64,000 nucleotides of DNA from an uncultured Atopobiaceae bacterium (GCA_944322145.1 CALUNW010000009.1:45900-109899), one strand, 5' to 3'. Positions 1-8,878 are shown, counted from the first letter of the stretch. The notes: generated from the sequence alone by a model not told the origin. Numbers and translations: made by a program.

Positions 1-1998
1 AACGCCGCCTGGGAGGCCGACCTCGCGTTCAAGGACGCCATGCACCGCGCGGGCGACGAGGCCCTGCGCTGGATCGAGGAGCACGACGCCCACGGCATCG
101 TCCTCGCCGGCCGCCCCTACCACAACGACCCCGAGATCAACCACGCCATCCCGGAGCTCGTGCACTCGTTCGGCTTTGCCGTGCTCACCGAGGACTCCGT
201 GGCGCACAAGGTCAGGCCCGAGCGTCCCATCCGCGTCATCGACCAGTGGATGTTCCACAGCCGCCTGTACCGCGCGGCGCGCTTCGTGGTCTCCCGCAAC
301 GACCTCGATCTCATTCAGCTCTTCTCGTTTGGCTGCGGCCTTGACGCCCTGACCACCGACCAGGTCCAGGAGATCCTCGAGGCCTCCGGCAAGATCTACA
401 CCGTCCTCAAGATCGACCAGGTGTCCAACCTCGGTGCCGCGCGCATCCGTATCCGCTCGCTCATGGCCGCGCTCAAGGAGCAGCGCGAGGAGCTGCGCCG
501 CGCCGCGTCCCAGGGCAAGATCCGCGAGGTCGAGCCCGTGAGCGTCCGCAACGCCGACGGCTCGCTCGAGCGCGCCCGCGCCACCGCGCCCGGCCGCGTG
601 CCCGTCTACCGCGAGGCCGCCAGCGCCGCCTTCGAGAAGGTCCGCTACACCGAGGACATGCAGAAGGCGGGCTACACCATCCTCGTGCCGCAGATGGCGC
701 CGATTCACTTTGACCTGCTCGAGGTTCTTCTCAAGAGCGCGGGCTTCAACGTGGTGCTGCTGCCGTCCGTGGACCAGGGCGCCGTGGAGGCCGGCCTCAA
801 GTACGTCAACAACGACATCTGCTACCCGTCCATCCTGGTCACGGGCCAGATCATGGAGGCGGTGCTCTCCGGTGAGTACGACCTCTCCCGCACCGCCGTC
901 ATCATCACCCAGACCGGCGGCGGCTGCCGTGCCACCAACTACATCGCGCTCATCCGCAAGGCCCTCAAGGACTCCGGCCACCCCGAGGTCCCGGTGATCT
1001 CGCTCACCGCGGCCTCCGGCCTGGACGAGAAGAACCCGGGCTTCTCCATCTTCAAGCCCGAGATCCTGGTCAAGGCGGTCTACGCCCTGCTCTACGGCGA
1101 CCTCATCATGCAGCTGCTCTACCGCTGCCGCCCCTACGAGGCCGAGCCCGGTGCCGCCGACGCGCTCTACGACCGCATGATGGCCGAGGCCAAGGGCCTC
1201 ATCGCCTCCTCCACGGCGTCGCGCGGTCGCTTCTACCAGCTCTGCCAGCGCACCATCGACGCCTTCGAGGCGCTGCCGCTGGAGAACGACCGCTCCAAGC
1301 CGCGCGTGGGCGTGGTGGGCGAGATCCTCGTCAAGTTCCACCCCACGGCCAACAACCAGGTGGTCAAGGTCATCGAGCAGGAGGGCTGCGAGGCCAACGT
1401 GCCCGGTCTGGTTGACTTCTTCCTGTTTGGCATGACCAACGCGATCAACACCAACGCCGAGCTGGGCACCAAGGCCACGAGCCGCCTCACGCACATGGCC
1501 GGCATCAAGCTCATCGAGGGCTTCCGCGAGCCCATCAACAAGATGCTCGCCAAGACCACGCGCTTCCAGACCTACCCCGACATCTTCGAGCTGGCCGCCA
1601 AGGCCGAGCAGGTGCTGTCGCTGTGCAACACGATGGGCGAGGGCTGGCTGCTCACGGCCGAGATGGTGGACCTCATCGAGACCGGCACGCCCAACATCGT
1701 CTGCTGCTCGCCGTTTGCGTGCCTGCCCAACCACGTGGTCGGCAAGTCCGTGATCAAGCGCCTGCGCCAGATGCACCCCGAGAGCAACATCGTTGCCGTG
1801 GACTACGACCCGGGCGCCTCCGAGGTCAACCAGCTCAACCGCATCAAGCTCATGATCTCCGTGGCAAAGGAGAACTACCGCACCAACCGCGACGGCTTCA
1901 AGCTGGAGAATCCCGACGACCCCACGCGCGGCGGCGAGGACTTTGGCCCCATCCACCTCTCCGACGAGCAGCTCGCGAAGCTGAACAGCCTCAAGTAG
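1..1998 (+). CDS. 2-hydroxyacyl-CoA dehydratase activase-related protein, C-terminal part
   Basis: The reading frame is open from base 1, so the gene starts outside the window; 665 residues are visible. They match the C-terminal half of the large (about 1400 aa) fused activase proteins that combine BadF/BadG-type ATPase domains with a DUF2229-like dehydratase-related domain. The conserved GGGCRATNY segment, with the cysteine typical of iron-sulfur binding, lies near visible residue 306. A second conserved block (GVVGEILVKFHP) follows near residue 436. Relatives activate or accompany 2-hydroxyacyl-CoA dehydratases of amino-acid fermentation, but this stand-alone class has no proven substrate. 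No dehydratase gene is in the window. The family call is firm; the role is inferred. Confidence 0.85.
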   Translation, partial: NAAWEADLAFKDAMHRAGDEALRWIEEHDAHGIVLAGRPYHNDPEINHAIPELVHSFGFAVLTEDSVAHKVRPERPIRVIDQWMFHSRLYRAARFVVSRNDLDLIQLFSFGCGLDALTTDQVQEILEASGKIYTVLKIDQVSNLGAARIRIRSLMAALKEQREELRRAASQGKIREVEPVSVRNADGSLERARATAPGRVPVYREAASAAFEKVRYTEDMQKAGYTILVPQMAPIHFDLLEVLLKSAGFNVVLLPSVDQGAVEAGLKYVNNDICYPSILVTGQIMEAVLSGEYDLSRTAVIITQTGGGCRATNYIALIRKALKDSGHPEVPVISLTAASGLDEKNPGFSIFKPEILVKAVYALLYGDLIMQLLYRCRPYEAEPGAADALYDRMMAEAKGLIASSTASRGRFYQLCQRTIDAFEALPLENDRSKPRVGVVGEILVKFHPTANNQVVKVIEQEGCEANVPGLVDFFLFGMTNAINTNAELGTKATSRLTHMAGIKLIEGFREPINKMLAKTTRFQTYPDIFELAAKAEQVLSLCNTMGEGWLLTAEMVDLIETGTPNIVCCSPFACLPNHVVGKSVIKRLRQMHPESNIVAVDYDPGASEVNQLNRIKLMISVAKENYRTNRDGFKLENPDDPTRGGEDFGPIHLSDEQLAKLNSLK

Positions 1999-2047
1999 CT
2001 AAGCGGGGAGGGCGGTTGCGCGACGATCCGCCCTCCTCCGAAGCGCA

Positions 2048-2100
2048 TTTCATTTGTAGGGTACTTTTTGGGCGCCAGCCCAAGTACCCTACAAATGAAA
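2048..2100. repeat. Perfect 19-bp inverted repeat (hairpin) after the activase gene
   Basis: Arms TTTCATTTGTAGGGTACTT at 2048-2066 and its exact complement at 2082-2100 enclose a 15-base loop that itself contains GGGC/GCCC. It lies 50 bp downstream of the activase stop, so it could act as a transcript 3' end, but no clear U-run follows. Confidence 0.85.
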
Positions 2101-2163
2101 AAGCGAGAAAGCGCAGGTTAATCAATTGCTACTCCGTGGGTCGTACTTGACGAGGCTCTGAAA

Positions 2164-2181
2164 AAGTACCCTACAAATGAA
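2164..2181. repeat. Third, single copy of the 2048-2100 repeat arm
   Basis: The 18 bases 2164-2181 repeat the right arm of the hairpin at 2048-2100 (AAGTACCCTACAAATGAA). A lone arm beside a complete hairpin suggests a duplicated or partly deleted mobile palindrome. Confidence 0.8.
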
Positions 2182-2206
2182 CCCGGCCAGCTTCGTTGCC
2201 CGGGTT

Positions 2207-2284
2207 GAACGCCGAGTAAGAGTTATCTGCCAAAACCGGGCCATTTTCAGGGCGGGTTTGGCAGATTTCTCTTACTCGGCGTTC
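2207..2284. repeat. Long inverted repeat with CGCCGAGTAAGAG outer arms, copy 1
   Basis: GAACGCCGAGTAAGAG (2207-2222) pairs with 2269-2284. The stem continues through TCTGCCAAA (2226-2234) against TTTGGCAGA (2257-2265), giving about 28-bp arms with two unpaired positions and a 22-base loop. The outer arms recur at 23368-23439 with a different but again self-complementary inner stem. Confidence 0.85.
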
Positions 2285-2361
2285 AGCTCGGCAAAGACGT
2301 TGCGTCGGGGACCCGCCGGGGCGCGCTATCATGGCGAGTAGAACGTCGGGAAGGGAGCGCA

Positions 2362-3183
2362 ATGGTCAAGCTGGTCTTTGTGGACATGGACGACACGTTC
2401 GTCGCGCCGGACAAGACCATCCCAGCGGACAACCTGCGCATCCTCGACGTCGCCCACGAGCGCGGCGTCCAGTTCGTCCCCTGCACGGGAAGGAGCCTGC
2501 GCGGGCTCCCGCAGCAGCTCATCTCGCACCCGTGCGTGCGCTACGCCGTCTGCAGCGGCGGCGCGCTTGTCTTTGACCTGAGCTCGGGGGAGGTCGTCCA
2601 CCGCGAGCCCATCGAGAAGGACATCGTGCGCGCGCTCTATGACGACGTGCGTGACCAGCGCATCACCTTCGACCTCACCACCGACGAAGGCGTCGTCGCC
2701 TCCTCCGATCGCTGGCCCCTCTACTACGAGGCGGCGCTCGACGACGCCACGCGCGCCATGGTCATCTCACAGCGCACGCGCTTCGAGGGGACTACGGGCC
2801 AGCTCATCGAGCGGTCCGCGCGCATCTACCGCGTCAACGTGCTCTACGTCGACGATGCCGGTCGTCAGGCGGTGTGGGATGCCGTCGACGCGCGCCCGGA
2901 GCTCTGCCGCACCTCCTCGATCCCGGTGAACGTGGAGATCACGAGCGTCCGCGCCACCAAGGGCACGGCGCTGACCTGGCTCTGCGGGCACCTTGGCATC
3001 TCTCCCGCGGATGCGGTGGCCATTGGCGACTCAAGCAACGACCTCGCCATGATCGAGGCGGCGGGTGACGGCGTGGCAATGGGCAACGCTTCACCCGAGG
3101 TCAAGGCAGCCGCCGACCACGTCGCCCCGCCGTGCGGCGAGGCCGGCGTGGCGCGCTACCTGGAGCCGATGCTGCGAGGGTGA
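2362..3183 (+). CDS. Cof-type HAD-IIB phosphatase
   Basis: A 273-residue member of the HAD superfamily, subfamily IIB (Cof/YbjI-like), which dephosphorylates sugar phosphates and similar small substrates in the cytoplasm. Motif I reads DMDDT at residues 8-12, where the glycine of the usual DxDGT is replaced by aspartate. The GDSSND motif IV lies near residue 222. The start follows GGGAG six bases upstream. It is a close paralogue of the gene at 10046: both begin MVKLVFVDMD and share VPCTGR and HPCVRYAVC. It stands alone between two hairpins and a convergent membrane regulator. The substrate cannot be predicted. Confidence 0.9.
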   Translation: MVKLVFVDMDDTFVAPDKTIPADNLRILDVAHERGVQFVPCTGRSLRGLPQQLISHPCVRYAVCSGGALVFDLSSGEVVHREPIEKDIVRALYDDVRDQRITFDLTTDEGVVASSDRWPLYYEAALDDATRAMVISQRTRFEGTTGQLIERSARIYRVNVLYVDDAGRQAVWDAVDARPELCRTSSIPVNVEITSVRATKGTALTWLCGHLGISPADAVAIGDSSNDLAMIEAAGDGVAMGNASPEVKAAADHVAPPCGEAGVARYLEPMLRG

Positions 3184-3196
3184 GCCTCTCTGGCCT

Positions 3197-3802
3197 CTAG
3201 AGCATCACCCAGGGCAGGCGCGACTCGGGCACCATGATGCCCAAGAGGACGATGAGCGTGACGGCGATGATCGCGCCGAGCACGAACTGCATGATGACGT
3301 TGCCGGTGTTGCGTCCGGCCTTGCGCTTGATGACGAAGGCGGTCTGGGAGCCGTCGGCAGCCTCGAGCGCGTCGCGGAACGCCTTGGCGCGCTGCGCGCG
3401 CGGGCCGCGGCGCTGCCAGACGAGGGCGAGCAGCCCCACGATCAGGACGGCCTCGGTGACGCGGATGGCGATCTGCAGCGCGTCCGGGTCGGTGTGGGAG
3501 AGGGCGATGAGGACGAGGGCGCAGGCGGCGGTCACGACGGAGACGACGCCCATGACGGCCGTCTCGTAGGTCTCGGTCCCCTCGATGACCTTGACCATGA
3601 GCTCCTCGTCCTTCTCGATGAGGCGCGGAATCTTGACCTTGAGGGCCATGGCGAGCGAGAGCAGCTGCTCCTGACCGGGGAACTCCTGGCCGCTCTCCCA
3701 CGCGGCGACGGTCTCCTGGCTCACGCCTGCCTTCTCCGCCAGCTTGGCCTGCGACCAGCCGCGCCCCTCGCGCAGCTTGGTGACCGTGGACCCAAACTCC
3801 AT
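3197..3802 (-). CDS. XRE-family regulator with C-terminal membrane segments
   Basis: This 201-residue protein has an N-terminal lambda-repressor-type HTH at residues 5-60 (SQAKLAEKAGVSQETVAAWE). Three hydrophobic stretches follow at roughly 82-102, 112-130 and 172-192, so the DNA-binding head is anchored to the membrane. Such XRE-TM proteins are common in Gram-positive gut bacteria and are thought to sense envelope or ionic signals, but few have known targets. It converges on the HAD gene and is divergent from the PTS/KDPG operon, from which it is separated by an AT-rich 400-bp gap. That makes local regulation of that operon possible but unproven. Confidence 0.85.
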   Translation of the reverse strand: MEFGSTVTKLREGRGWSQAKLAEKAGVSQETVAAWESGQEFPGQEQLLSLAMALKVKIPRLIEKDEELMVKVIEGTETYETAVMGVVSVVTAACALVLIALSHTDPDALQIAIRVTEAVLIVGLLALVWQRRGPRAQRAKAFRDALEAADGSQTAFVIKRKAGRNTGNVIMQFVLGAIIAVTLIVLLGIMVPESRLPWVML

Positions 3803-4203
3803 GCCAGCTCCTGTCGTAGGGGGCCTGTGTTGGGCACATTCTTGCGCATAAGTATGGAGAAAAGATGAAGAATAGAATCAGATACTCAAATAATATTCAT
3901 AAAAAGAAAAAGAATATGCAAACATAAATGAGACTTAAGTAGTGCTACTTCGGAACAAATCTGCCGCATCATTTCAGGTTGAGCTTATCACAGGATTACA
4001 AATCGAGTAATGAGATGCTGCTCAATATGGGCGATTTACGAAAACCACAGATAAACGGGCCGTCTCATCAAGAGCTGCCTTCGTGCCGACCTGAATTCCT
4101 CTGACGGTCTCGATATGCAAAAATTGTGAAGTAACGCCAAATTTTGAAAACAGAATATGCAGACCTAGAATCTCACCAACGGAATCGGACAGAGGAGGCA
4201 GGT
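3803..4203. other. AT-rich divergent intergenic region
   Basis: About 400 bases between the XRE-TM gene (minus) and the KDPG aldolase gene (plus). From 3840 to 4180 it is strikingly AT-rich against its very GC-rich surroundings. No ORF with a ribosome site is seen. It holds the likely promoters of both divergent units (see 4144-4171). Confidence 0.7.
4144..4171 (+). promoter_or_regulatory. Candidate sigma-70 promoter of the PTS/KDPG operon
   Basis: TTGAAA at 4144-4149 and TAGAAT at 4166-4171 are separated by 16 bp and sit 33 bp before the start codon at 4204. It was found by eye; upstream AT-rich sequence offers other candidates. Confidence 0.4.
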
Positions 4204-4824
4204 ATGTGCGAGCTCGTTCTTCCCAAGGTGACCGTCATTCTCCGCGGCTATGAGACCAAGCAGGTCCTCACCGTCGTGGAGCAGCTCGTCGGCACCAAGG
4301 TCAACTCCATCGAGGTGGCCAGCAACTCCCCGCACGCGATGGAGTCGATCGCGGCGGCGCGCAAGGAGTTTGGCGCCGAGGTCCACGTGGGTGCCGGCAC
4401 GGTGAAGAACGCCGAGCTCGCTCGCCAGGCCATCGCCGCCGGGGCCGAGTTCATGCTCTCGCCGATCATGTTCACCCAGGAGATCTTCGACCTCGCCAAG
4501 GAGGCCGGCGTCATCACCGTCCCCGCCGCCTTCAGCCCCACCGAGATCCAGAAGATGATCGACATGGGCGCCGACATTGTGAAGGTCTTCCCGGCCGGCC
4601 AGCTCGGCCCGGACTACCTCAAGGCCGTCCAGGCGCCGCTCGGCAAGCTGCCGCTCATGGTCGTCGGCGGCGTGAACGTCGCGAACGTCCAGTCCTACTT
4701 CGACAAGGGAGCCACCTACGCGGGCATCGGCTCCGGCATCTTCGATCCCGCCGACATCGAGGCGTGCGACGCCCCCAAGCTCGCCGCGTCGATCAAGAAG
4801 CTCGAGGAGAGCGTCGTCTGGTAA
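4204..4824 (+). CDS. eda: 2-dehydro-3-deoxy-phosphogluconate (KDPG) aldolase
   Basis: A class I TIM-barrel aldolase of 206 residues that cleaves KDPG to pyruvate and glyceraldehyde 3-phosphate. The Schiff-base lysine is K127 in the VKVFPA motif and the general acid/base glutamate is E37 in SIEVA. The start at 4204 is preferred over an upstream in-frame ATG at 4144 because GAGGAGG lies just before it and 4144 falls in the promoter. It is the first gene of an operon with PTS IIA, IIB, IIC and an IlvD/Edd-type dehydratase, which supports an Entner-Doudoroff role. Some family members act on the galactose epimer (KDPGal), so stereospecificity is open. Confidence 0.92.
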   Translation: MCELVLPKVTVILRGYETKQVLTVVEQLVGTKVNSIEVASNSPHAMESIAAARKEFGAEVHVGAGTVKNAELARQAIAAGAEFMLSPIMFTQEIFDLAKEAGVITVPAAFSPTEIQKMIDMGADIVKVFPAGQLGPDYLKAVQAPLGKLPLMVVGGVNVANVQSYFDKGATYAGIGSGIFDPADIEACDAPKLAASIKKLEESVVW

Positions 4825-4866
4825 CGGGTCGCACACGCGGCCCCCAAAACAGAGAAGGAGAAGAGC

Positions 4867-5331
4867 ATGGCAGATCTGAGCTTTGACAGCTCCCTCGTCG
4901 TCCGCATCGACGAGGAGGGCCTCAGCTGCGAGGACGTGGAGCGCCGCCTGGCGGGCGTCCTCGAGGAGCAGGGCTACGTGAAGGACACCTACGCCCAGGC
5001 GATCGTCGACCGCGAGGCGAACTTCCCGACCGCGCTCGACATGGGCGGCCTCAACGTCGCCATCCCGCACTGCGACGTCGTGAACGTCAACAAGGCGGCC
5101 ATGTGCATGGGCGTCCTGGCCAACCCCGTCGACTGGCACAAGATGGACGAGCCCGATGAGACCTGCAAGGTCTCCGTCGTGTGCATGCTGGCCCTCACCG
5201 AGGCCCACGCCCACCTCGAGATGCTCCAGAAGGTCATCGCCTTCGTCCAGGACCAGGAGCTCGTCGGCAAGGTCATCGCGGCACAGGACGCCGACGAGGT
5301 CTTCTCGCTCGCCGGCTCGCTGCTCGTCTAG
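4867..5331 (+). CDS. PTS EIIA, fructose/galactitol type
   Basis: A 154-residue EIIA of the PTS type-2 family. It accepts phosphate from HPr on H68 (motif IPHCD) and passes it to the EIIB encoded next. GGAGAAG lies just before the ATG. The length and the separate-subunit arrangement match the galactitol (GatA-like) group rather than fused fructose enzymes. The gene follows the KDPG aldolase by 42 bp, indicating co-transcription. The substrate is not evident from EIIA; the neighbouring dehydratase and aldolase suggest a sugar acid or one of its relatives. Confidence 0.88.
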   Translation: MADLSFDSSLVVRIDEEGLSCEDVERRLAGVLEEQGYVKDTYAQAIVDREANFPTALDMGGLNVAIPHCDVVNVNKAAMCMGVLANPVDWHKMDEPDETCKVSVVCMLALTEAHAHLEMLQKVIAFVQDQELVGKVIAAQDADEVFSLAGSLLV

Positions 5332-5407
5332 CGGCCCGTCCCACCATCAGGTAAGAGGCGCGCCACAGGGGTGCGCTCAAGGCTCTCTTTGAGAGAAAGG
5401 AACGAAA

Positions 5408-5692
5408 ATGGCAAAGCGTGTTCTCGTGGCCTGCGGAAACGGCGTCGCCACCTCCACCGTCGTCGCCGCCAAGATCAAGGACTACTGCGCCGACCACGGC
5501 GTGGCGATCCAGGTCACCCAGTGCAAGATGCTCGAGCTCCACGACAAGGCCAACGACTACGACCTCGTGGTCACCTCCGGCAAGTTCAAGGACGCCGACG
5601 TCAAGACCCCGATCATCATGGCCATCGCCCTGCTCACCGGCATCAACGAGCAGGCCACGCTCGACAAGATCGTCGAGGCGCTCAAGGACTAG
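5408..5692 (+). CDS. PTS EIIB, galactitol type
   Basis: A 94-residue EIIB with the phosphorylated cysteine C9 in VACGNGVATS, the P-loop of the lactose/galactitol EIIB fold. It relays phosphate from the upstream EIIA to the sugar bound by the EIIC encoded downstream. It starts 12 bases after a purine-rich GAGAAAGG site. A 76-bp gap before it and an 87-bp gap after it may allow differential expression. The family is clear; the substrate is unknown. Confidence 0.9.
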   Translation: MAKRVLVACGNGVATSTVVAAKIKDYCADHGVAIQVTQCKMLELHDKANDYDLVVTSGKFKDADVKTPIIMAIALLTGINEQATLDKIVEALKD

Positions 5693-5779
5693 CTGACGCC
5701 CCGCGGACACGTCCGCTGGCGTGCGGGTCCCGTCGCCCCGCGTTCTTCTCGATCGTCCTCAATGTGAGAAAGGAAAGGC

Positions 5780-7162
5780 ATGGACGCATTCCTTGAGACA
5801 GTCAGAACTGTCTTCCAGGCGCTCATCAACGCAGGCGCCTACGTCATGCTGCCGATCATCATCACGATCATCGGCCTCGTCTTCCGCATGAACATCGGCA
5901 AGGCGTTCAAGAGCGGCATCACCATCACCTGCGGCTTCGTGGGCATCAACCTGCTCGTGAACCTGCTCAAGTCCGCGGTCTCCCCGGCCGCGAGCGCGAT
6001 GGTCGCCAACTTTGGCCTCAACCTCGACGTCACCGACGTCGGCTGGGGCGCCATCTCCTCGGTCACCTGGGCCTCTCCCATCGTGGCCTTCCTGGTCTTT
6101 GAGATCCTGGGCATCAACATCCTGATGCTCGTCCTCAAGCTCACCAAGACCATGGACGTCGACATCTGGAACTACCACCACATGATGATCGCCGGCATCC
6201 TCGTCTTCTTTGTGACGAACAACATCGTCTGGGCCCTCATCGCCACGGCCTTCACCGCCGTCATGACGCTCAAGTTCGCCGACTGGACCTCGCCGCTGAT
6301 CGAGCACTTCTTCGGGATTCCCGACGTCACGCTCCCGACGATCTCCTACACCTCGTCGATCATCGTCGCTGCCCCGCTCAACTGGGTCATCGACCGCATC
6401 CCCGGCCTCAACAAGGTCAACATCTCCATCCGCAACGTCCAGAAGTACCTCGGCATCTTCGGCGACCCGATGATGCTGGGCCTCATCCTGGGCTGCGCCA
6501 TGGGCGCCCTGGCCCTGATGCCGATCGACCAGATCTTCCTCACGGGCGTCAACGTCGCCGCCGTCATGGTCCTCATGCCCAAGATGACCGCCATGTTCGT
6601 CGAGGGCCTCATGCCCATCTCCGACGGCGCCCAGAAGTTCACGACCAAGCACTTCGGCGGCCAGTCGCTCTCCATCGGCCTCGACGCCGCGGTCGTCGTG
6701 GGCAACCCCGAGGTCATCACTACGGCCCTCATCATGATCCCGGTCACGATCTTCCTGGCCTTCGTCCTCCCGGGCAACCGCATGATGCCGCTTGCCGACC
6801 TCTCCGTCGTCACGTTCCGCGTCGCCCTCGTCGTCGCGCTCTGCCGCGGCAACGTGTTCCGCTCCATCCTCATCTCCATCCCGGTGATGGCCGCCATCCT
6901 GTACGCCGGCACCTTCGCCGCCCCGTACCTCACGGACCTGGCCACCTCCACCGGCCTGTCCTTCGATGGCCAGATCGCGTCCATGGCCGGCCCGTCGCTC
7001 ACGCAGACCGCCATCGTCTTCTGGACCTGCATCTCCGAGAACGCGATCATCCTCGTTCCGGTTGCCATCGTCGTCTTCGTCGCCGTCTGGTTCCTCGTCG
7101 AGAAGAAGATCGGCATGGAGAAGATCGAGGCCTACGCGGCCGAGTACGAGGAGATGGAGTAG
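5780..7162 (+). CDS. PTS EIIC, galactitol type (GatC-like)
   Basis: A 460-residue polytopic permease with about ten hydrophobic segments, the size of GatC (451 aa in E. coli). It binds and translocates the substrate while EIIB phosphorylates it. A GAGAAAGGAAAGG stretch precedes the ATG. The galactitol group transports polyols and also, in several Gram-positive species, other acyclic substrates. With a dehydratase and KDPG aldolase in the same operon, a 6-phosphoaldonate is the simplest product (inference). Confidence 0.9.
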   Translation: MDAFLETVRTVFQALINAGAYVMLPIIITIIGLVFRMNIGKAFKSGITITCGFVGINLLVNLLKSAVSPAASAMVANFGLNLDVTDVGWGAISSVTWASPIVAFLVFEILGINILMLVLKLTKTMDVDIWNYHHMMIAGILVFFVTNNIVWALIATAFTAVMTLKFADWTSPLIEHFFGIPDVTLPTISYTSSIIVAAPLNWVIDRIPGLNKVNISIRNVQKYLGIFGDPMMLGLILGCAMGALALMPIDQIFLTGVNVAAVMVLMPKMTAMFVEGLMPISDGAQKFTTKHFGGQSLSIGLDAAVVVGNPEVITTALIMIPVTIFLAFVLPGNRMMPLADLSVVTFRVALVVALCRGNVFRSILISIPVMAAILYAGTFAAPYLTDLATSTGLSFDGQIASMAGPSLTQTAIVFWTCISENAIILVPVAIVVFVAVWFLVEKKIGMEKIEAYAAEYEEME

Positions 7163-7182
7163 TCGCCCATCTCAGCTGAGGT

Positions 7183-7213
7183 GGTGGGTGCCGCCGACGG
7201 GGCGGCGCCCACC
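7183..7213 (+). terminator. Intra-operon hairpin between EIIC and dehydratase
   Basis: GGTGGGTGCCGCC (7183-7195) pairs with GGCGGCGCCCACC (7201-7213) with one G-U pair. No U-run follows, so it is more likely an mRNA-processing or stability element or partial attenuator than a full terminator. Confidence 0.5.
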
Positions 7214-7234
7214 CCATACCCATAGGGGGAAACC

Positions 7235-8878
7235 ATGGAACGTGCAATTGACAAGCTCGAGCCCTTCCAGCGCGCCATCTCCAAGGCCCACCTGGCCGCG
7301 GCCGGCGTCGCCGTGGACTCGCTCGAGAACCCCGACAAGCCCCTCATCGCGATCGCGAACAGCTGGAACGAGGTGTGCCCGGGCCACGAGCCGCTCAGGA
7401 AGCTGGCGGAGGAGGTCAAGAAGGGCGTCCTCGAGGCCGGCGGCGAGCCGATCGAGTTCAACACGATCGGCATGTGCGACGGCATCGCCCAGGGCCACGC
7501 GGGCATGCGCTACTGCCTGCCCCACCGCGAGATCATCGCCGACTCCTGCGAGGCCATGATCGTGGGCGAGGGCTGCTTCGACGGCGTCGTCTACCTCGGC
7601 AGCTGCGACAAGATCATCCCCGCCATGCTCATGGCGGCGGCTCGCATCGACCTGCCCTCGGCGCTCGTGACCTGCGGCCCGTGCTACGACGAGATCAAGC
7701 CGTCCGAGTCCAAGGCCCTGCGCGCCCGCTTCCTGGCCGGCGAGGCCACCGAGCGCGACGTCATCGAGGGCACCCTGCGCTACTACACCGGCCCCGGCGT
7801 CTGCCCCTTCCTGGGCACCGCCAACACCATGGGTTGCCTGACCGAGGGCCTCGGCATGATGCTGCCCAACGGCGCGCTGTGGCCGTCGTCCACGAGCCAG
7901 CGGCGCTTCTCGGCTCGCCAGACCGGCGCGGCCGTCGTCGACCTCGTCCGTCGCGGCATCAAGCCGTCCGACATCATGACGCAGGCGGCGATCGACAACA
8001 CCGTCAAGCTGCTCGCCTCCATCGGCGGCTCGCTCAACGCCCTCATCCACCTGCCCGCCCTCGCCGCCGAGCTCGGCCTGGAGTGCACGTGGACCCAGGT
8101 GGCGGAGATCACCTCCAAGACGCCCGTCATCTGCAACGTCGTGCCCAACGGCGACATCTCCTGCGTGAACCTCTACAAGGCCGGCGGCATCCCCGCCGTC
8201 CTCGAGACCATCGCGGGCGACCTCGACACGTCGGTCATGACGGTCACGGGCAAGACGCTCGCCGAGAACCTCGAGACCTCGGTGCTGCGCTGCGACCGGT
8301 CGGTCATCCGCACCCAGGACGACCCCGCCTCCGTCGCCAACGGCATCCAGGTGCTCTACGGCAACCTCGCGCCCGAGGGCGCCCTGGTCAAGACGAGCGC
8401 CGTCCCCGCCGACCAGCACGTCTGGAGCGGCACCGCGATGGTGTTCAACTCCGAGGAGGAGGCCTTCGAGGCCTACAACGCCCACGCGATCAAGCCGGGC
8501 ACGGGCGTCATCATCCGCTACGAGGGCCCCAAGGGCGGCCCCGGCATGAAGGAGCTCCACCGCGTCACGGAGATCATGAAGGGCATCCCCGACTCCGCCG
8601 TCATCACCGACGGGCGCTTCTCCGGTGCCTCCGGCGGCCTCTCGGTGGGCTACCTCTGCCCCGAGGCCTTCGACGGCGCGCCGATCGCGCTCGTCGAGAA
8701 CGGCGACAAGATCAACATCGACCTCACCAAGAACCTCATCGAGGTCGAGGTCAGCGACGAGGAGTTCGCTCGCCGCAAGCAGGGCTGGAAGCCCGTCATC
8801 CACGAGAACGGCGGCCACCTGCTGGCCCGCTACGCCAAGCAGGTCAGCTCCGCTAAGACGGGCGCCGTTATCGAGTAG
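7235..8878 (+). CDS. IlvD/Edd-family dehydratase (probable sugar-acid or 6-phosphogluconate dehydratase)
   Basis: A 547-residue iron-sulfur dehydratase of the IlvD/Edd family. Three cysteines expected to ligate the cluster are C81 (GMCDG), C124 (GSCDK) and C201 (MGCLTEG); the lysine after C124-D is the residue that is carbamylated in relatives. The family includes dihydroxyacid dehydratase, 6-phosphogluconate dehydratase and aldonate dehydratases, which are not separable by eye. No other branched-chain amino-acid gene is nearby. The operon instead contains KDPG aldolase and a PTS, so action on a phosphorylated aldonate to give KDPG is the best inference. The ribosome site is GGGGG, eight bases before the ATG. 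Confidence 0.85.
   Translation: MERAIDKLEPFQRAISKAHLAAAGVAVDSLENPDKPLIAIANSWNEVCPGHEPLRKLAEEVKKGVLEAGGEPIEFNTIGMCDGIAQGHAGMRYCLPHREIIADSCEAMIVGEGCFDGVVYLGSCDKIIPAMLMAAARIDLPSALVTCGPCYDEIKPSESKALRARFLAGEATERDVIEGTLRYYTGPGVCPFLGTANTMGCLTEGLGMMLPNGALWPSSTSQRRFSARQTGAAVVDLVRRGIKPSDIMTQAAIDNTVKLLASIGGSLNALIHLPALAAELGLECTWTQVAEITSKTPVICNVVPNGDISCVNLYKAGGIPAVLETIAGDLDTSVMTVTGKTLAENLETSVLRCDRSVIRTQDDPASVANGIQVLYGNLAPEGALVKTSAVPADQHVWSGTAMVFNSEEEAFEAYNAHAIKPGTGVIIRYEGPKGGPGMKELHRVTEIMKGIPDSAVITDGRFSGASGGLSVGYLCPEAFDGAPIALVENGDKINIDLTKNLIEVEVSDEEFARRKQGWKPVIHENGGHLLARYAKQVSSAKTGAVIE

Noticed and set aside
7235..8878. Naming the dehydratase ilvD
   Set aside because: Family residues do not separate dihydroxyacid from sugar-acid dehydratases, and operon context favours the latter.
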